Notes under the pieces: generated by a model | The model's database searches: none | Seen by the model: only the letters and a program-made list of their open reading frames with translations | What the model was told of the DNA's origin: nothing | Translations under genes and position numbers: made by a program | Assembly: GCA_012271025.1 (NCBI GenBank) | Contig: JAAXHF010000494.1 | Coordinates: 1 to 11,182 of the forward strand | Direction: 5' to 3' | From: Deltaproteobacteria bacterium | Lineage (GTDB): Bacteria; Desulfobacterota_B; Binatia; Bin18 | Length of the DNA stretch: 11,182 nt | Shown: positions 5,677 to 11,182 of the stretch, one piece after another | How positions within the stretch are numbered: the stretch's first letter is position 1 | Layout: each line of letters opens with the position of its first letter

Positions 5677-6624
5677 CTATGTATCGTCTGACCAGGACTC
5701 AATCTCCACCAGGGCATGGGCGATGCGGTGCCGCAGCGCTTCGGCCGACTCCGGCGTCCAGGCGTAAAACCCCTGGCCTGTTTTCACCCCCAGCTCGCCG
5801 CGCTGCACCTGCTCGGTCAAGACCGGCGGCAGCTCCGAGGCGTTCGACAGATGCGGATATACGCCGGCCATGGCCGCAGCCAGCAAATCCCAACCGGCCA
5901 GCTCAAACACCTCGAAGATGCCGGCCACCGCCCAACGGCGGCCGATGCTGTTTTTAAGGGCCGTATCAATGTCCTGGGGGCTGGCAATCCCTTCCTGGAC
6001 CAGCCACAGCGCCTCGCGCAGCAGCGCCCCCTGGAGTCGGTTGAGAATAAAGCCGGGCACTTCTTTTTGGACCACGACCGGACGCTTGCCGACCCGGGTC
6101 AGCAACGCCGTCATGGTCTCGACCGTCTCGTCCGAGGTGGTCGCGCCCCGGACCAACTCCACAATCGGAATGAGATAGGGCGGGTTGGCATAGTGGGAGA
6201 TGACAAGCTTATCCGGGCGCCGGGTTGCGGTCGCAAACTGGCTCAACATCAGGGTCGAGGTATTGCTGGCCAGAATCGTGCGGTCCGGACACACGGCGTC
6301 CAGCTCCTGAAAAATCCGCCGCTTGAGGTCTGCGTCTTCATACACCGATTCAACGACCACATCGGCCTCGCCGACCGCGGTTTCAAGATGGGGACTGGCG
6401 TGAATCCGTTTCGGCACGGCCGCAGCCTGGGGCGGCGACACCGCGCCGAGTCGAATGAGGCGGTCGAGGTTGGTCGTGATATTGTCGCGCGCGGTGTCCA
6501 GACTCTTTTGAGTGCGGGAGTGCAGCCAGACCTGATAGCCGGCAAGGGCAAACTCCTGGGCAATGCCGTGACCCATCAGCCCCGCGCCCACGACAGCGAT
6601 GCACTGGATATCGTCAACATCCAT
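5677..6624 (-). CDS. 3-hydroxyacyl-CoA dehydrogenase family protein (lambda-crystallin/gulonate dehydrogenase-like)
   Basis: A 315-residue NAD(P)-dependent dehydrogenase of beta-hydroxy substrates. ATG 6624 is preceded by AGGAG with correct spacing; a codon at 6744 would add 40 unrelated residues. The Rossmann fold opens with G13-A-G15-LM-G18. S120-N-T-S123 and H144 with E156 form the catalytic set, and N195 lies in GFILNRLQ before the C-terminal helical domain (about 191-315). The active-site stretch reads SHYANPPYLIPIVELV. Fatty-acid 3-hydroxybutyryl-CoA dehydrogenases usually have HFFNPxxxMxLVE, whereas the NPPYxIPxVE form is that of lambda-crystallin/L-gulonate 3-dehydrogenase and carnitine dehydrogenase relatives. 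The substrate may therefore be a free beta-hydroxy acid rather than an acyl-CoA. It leads a minus-strand group with the 98-residue gene and, after a larger gap, ogt and tag. General class secure, substrate not. Confidence 0.9.
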   Translation of the reverse strand: MDVDDIQCIAVVGAGLMGHGIAQEFALAGYQVWLHSRTQKSLDTARDNITTNLDRLIRLGAVSPPQAAAVPKRIHASPHLETAVGEADVVVESVYEDADLKRRIFQELDAVCPDRTILASNTSTLMLSQFATATRRPDKLVISHYANPPYLIPIVELVRGATTSDETVETMTALLTRVGKRPVVVQKEVPGFILNRLQGALLREALWLVQEGIASPQDIDTALKNSIGRRWAVAGIFEVFELAGWDLLAAAMAGVYPHLSNASELPPVLTEQVQRGELGVKTGQGFYAWTPESAEALRHRIAHALVEIESWSDDT

Positions 6625-6651
6625 CACTTTCTCCTGTTCGCGTATCCGCCA

Positions 6652-6664
6652 GACATTAAGTGTC
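6652..6664. promoter_or_regulatory. imperfect 13-bp palindrome, candidate operator
   Basis: GACATT-A-AGTGTC (6652-6664) is an inverted repeat with six-base arms and one mismatch. It lies 28 bases upstream of the dehydrogenase start, within the 225-base divergent region. Its size and place fit a repressor operator (TetR- or MarR-like), but no regulator gene is in the window. Confidence 0.25.
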
Positions 6665-6783
6665 AGAAAACACCGAATGCCGCTAGTGACTGCAGGCATA
6701 TTTTGTGCTGCCGAGCGGCTGGAAACACCGCAGCGCTGACGCATGCCTGATGCACCGACAGGCTGGACGGGTCTGGCTCAGCC

Positions 6784-6813
6784 TTGCCGTCCTCGGCTCG
6801 GGTGAGCTAGACT
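6784..6813 (+). promoter_or_regulatory. candidate sigma70 promoter for the PRISE-like reductase gene
   Basis: TTGCCG (6784-6789) and TAGACT (6808-6813) are separated by 18 bases, and each matches its consensus at four of six positions. Transcription would start near 6820, leaving about 30 bases before ATG 6850. Position is good, match moderate. Confidence 0.3.
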
Positions 6814-6849
6814 CGGACCAAATCTGTGAACACAAAGCGAGGGTTTCGT

Positions 6850-7947
6850 ATGGCAAAGAACACCGTGCTCGTTGCCGGAGCGTCCGGTCTGGTCGGCTAT
6901 GCCGCAGTCCGACATTTTTCCAGCCTGCCGGACTGGGACGTGGTAGCCGTTTCCCGCCGCGCGCCTCACAGCCAGGACGGCGTGCGCTTCGTGTCGGTCG
7001 ATCTGACCGACGCCACACGCTGCACCGAGGTCTTCAGCCAGATGCGCGAGGTGACGCACGTCGTCTATGCGGCGGTGAACGAGAAACCGGGCCTGATTGA
7101 GGGCTGGATTGACCCGCAACAGATGCAGACCAACCGCAGCATGCTGGTCAACCTGTTCGAGCCGCTCGAAGCCGTGGCCACAAACCTGGAGCACGTCTCA
7201 GTGTTGCAGGGCACCAAAGCCTACGGCGCGCATATTGAGCCCTTTCCGGTTCCGGCCCGCGAGCGCTGGCCGCGCCACCCGCACGAAAACTTCTACTGGC
7301 TGCACGAGGACTACATCAAAGACAAACAGCGCGGCAAAGCCTGGCACTGGTCCATCTGGCGTCCACAGCTCATCTTTGGCGAGGCCATAGGCAGCAATCT
7401 GAATGTGATTACCCCGCTTGGCGTGTACGCCGCCCTGTTGAAAGAACAGGGGCAGCCCCTGTCCTACCCCGGCGGCGCGCCCTACGTCTTTGAGGCGATC
7501 GACGTCGATGTGCTGGCCCGTGCCCTGGCGTGGGCGGCCGAGGCCGACGCCAGCCATAACGAAATTTTCAATATCACCAACGGCGATGTGTACGTGTGGG
7601 AAAACGTGTGGCCGGTGCTGGCCGAGGCCTTCGGCATGGAAGTCGGTCCGCCCCAGCCGTGTTCGATGGTCGAAGAGCTGCCCAAACGCCAGGACGAGTG
7701 GGCGGCGATTGTGAACAAATACAATCTCACCGCCCCGGCAGACGTGCGGGAGTTTGTCGGAGAATCCGCAGCCCTGGCCGATTTCTCCTTAGCTTACGGC
7801 AGAAACGAGCCGCCGCCGTCCATTCTGGTCAGTACGATCAAGCTGCGTCAGGCCGGCTTCCACGAGTGTATGGACACCGAGGACATGTTCCGCAAGTGGA
7901 TCAAGCGCTTTCAGGAGCTGCGCTGGCTGCCGCCGTTGGGGGTATAA
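6850..7947 (+). CDS. PRISE-like NAD(P)-dependent reductase (progesterone 5-beta-reductase/iridoid synthase type SDR)
   Basis: A 365-residue extended short-chain dehydrogenase. The start at ATG 6850 has GCGAGGG six bases upstream; an in-frame GTG at 6826 lacks one. The cofactor loop is GASGLVG (10-16) and the strand end reads VSRRAP. The protein has the marks of the PRISE group (progesterone 5-beta-reductase and iridoid synthase-like): SVLQGTKAYG with K123, and ENFYWLHEDY (146-155), the counterpart of the plant NFYYxxED motif that carries the catalytic Tyr, here presumably Y149. RPQLIFG (171-177) and the NITNGDVYVWENVWP segment (241-255) are also typical of the group. Known members reduce activated C=C bonds (enones) with NADPH; bacterial relatives are common but little studied. 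The gene stands alone on this strand, diverging from the dehydrogenase operon. Confidence 0.85.
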   Translation: MAKNTVLVAGASGLVGYAAVRHFSSLPDWDVVAVSRRAPHSQDGVRFVSVDLTDATRCTEVFSQMREVTHVVYAAVNEKPGLIEGWIDPQQMQTNRSMLVNLFEPLEAVATNLEHVSVLQGTKAYGAHIEPFPVPARERWPRHPHENFYWLHEDYIKDKQRGKAWHWSIWRPQLIFGEAIGSNLNVITPLGVYAALLKEQGQPLSYPGGAPYVFEAIDVDVLARALAWAAEADASHNEIFNITNGDVYVWENVWPVLAEAFGMEVGPPQPCSMVEELPKRQDEWAAIVNKYNLTAPADVREFVGESAALADFSLAYGRNEPPPSILVSTIKLRQAGFHECMDTEDMFRKWIKRFQELRWLPPLGV

Positions 7948-7990
7948 GGGGCGGCCACGCACACTAGAGGCACGAATTGAGCAGGGAAGC

Positions 7991-8014
7991 GGACGGAGTC
8001 TCTCCTGTCCGTCC
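7991..8014. repeat. inverted repeat between the PRISE-like reductase gene and Uma2
   Basis: GGACGGA (7991-7997) and TCCGTCC (8008-8014) are perfect 7-bp arms around a ten-base loop. They sit 43 bases past the reductase stop and 28 bases before the Uma2 start. No T-tract follows. It could end the reductase transcript, fold in the leader of Uma2, or be a regulator site. The same GGACGG core recurs in the inverted repeat at 10052-10076. Confidence 0.5.
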
Positions 8015-8042
8015 AGATTGCAGACCATCTCGCGGAGAACAC

Positions 8043-8651
8043 ATGGCTATGAATACAGAGCCAAAACTGGTCTGGCAGGCAGAAGACTTAGAGATCGACT
8101 TCTTGCCACTCCAAGGACTATGGACCGAAGAGCAATATCTCCGACTGACCGACCAAACGAACCGCTTGATCGAGTTCAGCGACGGATATGTAGAGTTGCT
8201 ACCGATGCCAACACGCAAACACCAAGCCATTTCGCGCTTTCTCTTTCTCGCTCTTTTGGCCTTCGTCCAGCAGCGAGGCGGTACGGTGTTCTATGCACCC
8301 CTGCGGGTTCGCGTTGCCCCCGGACGTTTCCGCGAGCCTGACTTGGTGGTCCTCCTGGATAAGAACGACGCCCGCAACCAGAATGCGTTTTGGCTGGGAG
8401 CTGACATTGTCGTAGAGATCGTCAGCCCGGATCATGTCGAGCGTGACACTATTGTAAAACGGGCAGACTACGCGGGAGCGGGTATCCCGGAGTACTGGAT
8501 CGTGCAGCCTGAAGAGGAGACGCTCACCGTCCTCAAACTTGAGGAAAAGGCATATGAAGAACACGGCATTTTCCGCCGCGGCGAGAGAGCAAGGTCCATC
8601 CTCTTGCCGGGCTTCACGATAAGCGTCGACGCTGTGTGTCACGCCGACTAA
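8043..8651 (+). CDS. Uma2 family protein (putative PD-(D/E)XK endonuclease)
   Basis: A 202-residue protein of the Uma2 family (DUF820), a restriction-endonuclease-fold family that spread as many copies in cyanobacteria and other environmental bacteria; its true role is unproven. ATG 8043 follows GGAG at five to six bases; an in-frame codon at 7977 adds residues unlike the family. Visible motifs: LIEFSDGYVELLPMPT (42-57), where the family usually has E-x-x-D/N-G-x-x-x-x-M-x; REPDLVVL (98-105) with D100; ADIVVEIVSPD (120-130) with E125; and K139 in a helix leading to YAGAGIPEYWIVQP. D100, E125 and K139 complete the nuclease-like core. G+C is lower than in flanking genes (31/60 at 8101-8160), and the gene stands alone, which suggests lateral arrival. 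Confidence 0.92.
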   Translation: MAMNTEPKLVWQAEDLEIDFLPLQGLWTEEQYLRLTDQTNRLIEFSDGYVELLPMPTRKHQAISRFLFLALLAFVQQRGGTVFYAPLRVRVAPGRFREPDLVVLLDKNDARNQNAFWLGADIVVEIVSPDHVERDTIVKRADYAGAGIPEYWIVQPEEETLTVLKLEEKAYEEHGIFRRGERARSILLPGFTISVDAVCHAD

Positions 8652-8696
8652 GGACGAATCCCGGCCAGAGAGCCTTGTGTCGGTCCGACTTTTCGG

Positions 8697-10016
8697 TCAG
8701 GCCGCAGCCATGTGCCGGGCCGGCGTTGCCACCCACTCGACGACGCGCCGGGTGGCTTCGAGGACATCACCACACCAGCGGTTGAAAAAATCGTCGGACA
8801 AGGGCTGATCGAGCGGAATCGTCTCGCTGGCCGACAAGGCTTTGGCTCCGTCAAAGTTCACATACGCCAGTCGAGCCGTCAGCTCTTCGGCCGGTCGCTG
8901 AAACGCGACGCCGGGCAGAACCGCCACCCCGGTCTCTTCGAGCAGGCGCTCACACAGGGTGTTACTGTCCTGAATGCCGCGTTCGGCCAAGCGCTCGCCA
9001 AAGGGAGAAAAATCCGGAAACAGGTAGAACGCCCCAACCGGTGGCCGGACCCGCGCTCCGACCCGATCCAGGCTCTCCGCGCAGCGCCGTCCCAGCCCAG
9101 CCAGAATCCGCCGCACGTGCCACAGGTAGCGCTCAATGGCCAGGCCGTCCTTAAACGCCCGCACCGCAGCAAACTGAATCGGCGTACTGACCGAGGTGTA
9201 GGTCTCGCTGGCCACCGCAGCCATGGCCTCCATGAGCCAGGCCAGGTCGGGCGGAAAGGTGAAGGTGCCGAGTCGCCACCCCCCAGCCCCGCACCACTTT
9301 GACAAGCCCGAACTCACAATTGTCCCCTCGGGATAAAAGCGGGCGACTGAGACATGCTCGCCCCGATGGTGCAGTTGTCCATAGATTTCGTCGGACAACA
9401 GGATGACGCCAAAGCGACGGGCAACGGCGGCAAGCTCCTGCAACTCGTCCGCGTTGTAACTGCCTCCCTCGGGATTCCCCGGATAGTTCAGGACGAGCAG
9501 CCGGGGTCGGTCAGCGTCCTCCTGACAGATGGCGGACAGCTGTCGTGGCGTCACCCGCCAGCTGTCGGCATAGCAGGTCGGTATCAGTCGGATAGGCCGT
9601 CCGAGAATCCTGGCCTGCGGTACGTACGACACCCAGGATGGGGAGGGAACGAGGAGTTCGCCGTAAAAGGTCAGCTGTAACAGAAACAGCAGCTCCTTGG
9701 AGCCGGGCCCGATCAGGACATCCTCGGCCTGGGCATCGATCCGATCTTTTTTGCGATGAAACTCGGCTACTGCTTCGCGCAGAGCGGGCAGCCCCGTCAC
9801 CGGCAGATAGTCTTTTTCGCTGGCGTGCAGCGTCAGGGCGTCAACCACCTCAGTCGGCACCGGAAACGGTGACTGGCCGAGCCCCATTTTGTAGATACGC
9901 CGCCCTTCTTTATACAGCGCGTTGCTGCGTGCGTTGACGGCAAGAGTGGCAGACTGTCGCAGTCCGCGGACATTCAGGTTCAGGCCGACTGCTCGCCTGT
10001 TATGGGTATCCTCCAC
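8697..10016 (-). CDS. class I/II pyridoxal-phosphate aminotransferase
   Basis: A 439-residue fold-type I aminotransferase (aspartate aminotransferase-like), moving amino groups between amino acids and 2-oxo acids. The start is a GTG at 10016 with GAGGAGGAGG just upstream, a strong ribosome site; the first in-frame ATG would remove residues 1-43. Key residues: YLPVTGLPALREAVAEF (70-86) of the substrate and cofactor region, GPGSKELLFLL (103-113), N181 in NYPGNPEGG, D209-E-I-Y212, and the Schiff-base K240 in SSGLSKWCGAGGWRLG with R248. The usual NPTG has become NPEG, keeping the Asn. Substrate cannot be told; it is slightly longer than the roughly 400-residue norm because of a C-terminal extension after about 400. 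It converges on Uma2 (45-base gap) and diverges from the acyl-CoA dehydrogenase, so it is a single-gene unit. Confidence 0.93.
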   Translation of the reverse strand: MEDTHNRRAVGLNLNVRGLRQSATLAVNARSNALYKEGRRIYKMGLGQSPFPVPTEVVDALTLHASEKDYLPVTGLPALREAVAEFHRKKDRIDAQAEDVLIGPGSKELLFLLQLTFYGELLVPSPSWVSYVPQARILGRPIRLIPTCYADSWRVTPRQLSAICQEDADRPRLLVLNYPGNPEGGSYNADELQELAAVARRFGVILLSDEIYGQLHHRGEHVSVARFYPEGTIVSSGLSKWCGAGGWRLGTFTFPPDLAWLMEAMAAVASETYTSVSTPIQFAAVRAFKDGLAIERYLWHVRRILAGLGRRCAESLDRVGARVRPPVGAFYLFPDFSPFGERLAERGIQDSNTLCERLLEETGVAVLPGVAFQRPAEELTARLAYVNFDGAKALSASETIPLDQPLSDDFFNRWCGDVLEATRRVVEWVATPARHMAAA

Positions 10017-10051
10017 AGCCTCCTCCTCTCCACATACGCGCCGGCCCCCAT

Positions 10052-10083
10052 ACCGTCCTTTCAGCGATGGGACGGTTCAACCG
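10052..10083. promoter_or_regulatory. overlapping inverted repeats in the aminotransferase/acyl-CoA dehydrogenase divergent region
   Basis: ACCGTCC (10052-10058) and GGACGGT (10070-10076) form a perfect 7-bp stem with an 11-base loop. CGGTT-C-AACCG (10073-10083) is a second inverted repeat that shares bases 10073-10076 with it, so only one can form at a time. The block lies 36-67 bases upstream of the aminotransferase GTG and about 170 bases upstream of the other gene. The rest of 10017-10250 is A+T richer, with an A-run at 10181-10186 and a weak -10-like TATACA at 10187-10192; no convincing promoter pair was found. Confidence 0.4.
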
Positions 10084-10250
10084 GACGCTTCCTACCACCA
10101 CAACAAGTTACATACCGCAGCTTACCAGATCGGAGACACAAAGAAAACAAAGCACGGCGCCAAAATCAGCCGACAGGTGCAAAAAATATACACGTCTGCT
10201 ATGTGCTGGGGGCTGTTTCTTGCTCGCAACACCCGAAGGAGGATTGGCGT

Positions 10251-11182
10251 ATGGCTTGGGACTTTGAGACAGAGCCGGAATTTCAAAAAGAACTCGACTG
10301 GATAGAGGCCTTTGTCAGGGAAGAAGTCGAGCCCCTGGATCACGTCCTGGGCAACCCGTACGACATTCAGAATCCGCGCCACCGAAAAATCGTGCCCGCA
10401 CTCCAGGCCGAGGTCAGACGGCACGGCCTGTGGGCCTGCCATCTGGGTCCGGAGTTGGGCGGTCCCGGCTACGGTCAGCTCAAGCTGGCCCTGATGAACG
10501 AAATCCTGGGCCGCGCCCGCTTTGCCCCGATCGTGTTCGGCTGTCAGGCACCCGACACCGGCAACAGCGAAATTCTGGCCCACTACGGCACCCCACAGCT
10601 CAAGGAACAGTTTCTGACCCCGCTGCTCAACAACGAGATCGTGTCGTGCTTTTCCATGACCGAGCCGCACGCCGGAGCCGACCCCAAGATGTTCAAGTGT
10701 CGCGCCGAGCGCGACGGTGACCAGTGGGTTATCAACGGCGAGAAGTGGTTTTCGTCCAACGCCCGCTGGGCGAGCTTTCTGATCGTGATGGCGGTGACCG
10801 ACCCGGACGCCGCGCCCTACCAGCGCATGTCGATGTTCGTCGTGCCCACAGACACGCCGGGCATCAATATCATCCGCAATGTCGGCATTGGCGACGAACG
10901 CGAGGACGAGGGCGACCACGCCTACATCCGCTATGAAGATGTCCGCATCCCGGCCGACCATATCCTCGGCGGCCCCGGCCAAGGCTTTGAGGTGGCCCAG
11001 ACGCGGCTCGGCGGCGGGCGCATCCATCACGCCATGCGCACCATCGGCCAGGTCAAGAAGTCCTTTGACCTGATGTGCGAGCGGGTTCTGTCACGCGAGA
11101 CCCAGGGCGAAATCCTGGCCGCCAAGCAGATGGTTCAGGAAAAAATCGCCGACTCATGGATCGAGATCGAGCAGTTCCGGCT
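10251..11182 (+). CDS. acyl-CoA dehydrogenase, N-terminal part (partial)
   Basis: A flavoenzyme oxidising the alpha-beta bond of an acyl-CoA ester; 310 codons plus two bases are visible before the right edge. ATG 10251 follows AAGGAGGA (10236-10243) with seven bases between. N-terminal helical domain: EFQKELDWIEAFVREEVEPLD (10-30). Middle beta domain: signature CFSMTEPHAGAD (133-144), which usually ends G-S-D, so Ser is replaced by Ala; then WVINGEKWFSSNARWASFLIV (159-179), and DVRIPADHILGGPGQGFEVAQTRLGGGRIHHA (230-261) leading into the C-terminal helices. The long spacing and sequence resemble ACAD10/11-like and other FadE proteins more than short-chain enzymes. The catalytic Glu would lie past the edge, so it cannot be checked. 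A long open frame on the opposite strand over this gene is only a codon-bias shadow. Confidence 0.94.
   Translation, partial: MAWDFETEPEFQKELDWIEAFVREEVEPLDHVLGNPYDIQNPRHRKIVPALQAEVRRHGLWACHLGPELGGPGYGQLKLALMNEILGRARFAPIVFGCQAPDTGNSEILAHYGTPQLKEQFLTPLLNNEIVSCFSMTEPHAGADPKMFKCRAERDGDQWVINGEKWFSSNARWASFLIVMAVTDPDAAPYQRMSMFVVPTDTPGINIIRNVGIGDEREDEGDHAYIRYEDVRIPADHILGGPGQGFEVAQTRLGGGRIHHAMRTIGQVKKSFDLMCERVLSRETQGEILAAKQMVQEKIADSWIEIEQFR

Noticed and set aside
5716..6750. Long plus-strand open frame of 344 codons opposite the dehydrogenase
   Set aside because: It is antisense to a gene with clear motifs and a good start; its translation has no recognisable domain and looks like a G+C-driven shadow.
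249..8651. Toxin-antitoxin or restriction-modification system involving the nuclease-like genes
   Set aside because: No methyltransferase, specificity subunit or small antitoxin lies beside either gene.
8681..8696. Small hairpin between Uma2 and the aminotransferase as a terminator
   Set aside because: The stem CCGA/TCGG is only four base pairs with a four-base loop, too weak to call.
10122..11030. Minus-strand open frame of 302 codons opposite the acyl-CoA dehydrogenase
   Set aside because: The plus strand encodes an unmistakable acyl-CoA dehydrogenase here, and the opposite frame is low-complexity and matches nothing I know.

Overview
The window is bacterial chromosomal DNA that is densely coding and mostly G+C rich (a hand count of 3361-3420 gives 42/60). 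It has good Shine-Dalgarno sites, short intergenic gaps and no tRNA, rRNA, CRISPR array, insertion sequence or phage gene that I can see. The gene content (acyl-CoA dehydrogenase, hydroxyacyl-CoA-type dehydrogenase, family VIII esterase, 2-oxoglutarate oxygenase, PRISE-like reductase, Uma2 protein) suits a metabolically versatile environmental bacterium, for example a proteobacterial, Tectomicrobia-like or other uncultured soil or marine lineage. That placement is inference only.

Layout. Positions 1-187 (-) hold the start of a GNAT-like acetyltransferase that runs off the left edge. Positions 249-1046 (-) encode an unclassified protein with a PD-(D/E)XK nuclease-like core, in DNA of visibly lower G+C. 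From 1339 to 4069 (+) three genes follow one another closely: a DUF3237-like small protein, an isopenicillin N synthase-type Fe(II)/2-oxoglutarate oxygenase and a serine beta-lactamase-fold esterase. A strong hairpin closes this unit against a converging minus-strand group, 6624 down to 4119. That group holds a 3-hydroxyacyl-CoA dehydrogenase-family enzyme with a lambda-crystallin-like active-site motif, a 98-residue alpha/beta protein, and the alkylation-repair pair Ogt and Tag, whose reading frames overlap.

From a divergent promoter region, 6850-7947 (+) encodes a PRISE-like NAD(P)-dependent reductase (progesterone 5-beta-reductase/iridoid synthase type). A Uma2 protein at 8043-8651 (+) follows, again in lower-G+C DNA and preceded by an inverted repeat. 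An aminotransferase (10016 down to 8697) converges on Uma2 and diverges from an acyl-CoA dehydrogenase that begins at 10251 and leaves the right edge.

Together the enzymes suggest scattered catabolic or tailoring steps: oxidation and hydrolysis in 1339-4069, beta-hydroxy oxidation in 5677-6624, enone or ketone reduction in 6850-7947, transamination, and acyl-CoA dehydrogenation. DNA-repair genes and two nuclease-fold accessory genes lie among them. I found no convincing new multi-gene system. The least explained items are the 265-residue nuclease-like protein, the substituted RxS motif of the oxygenase, and the related inverted repeats in two intergenic regions.
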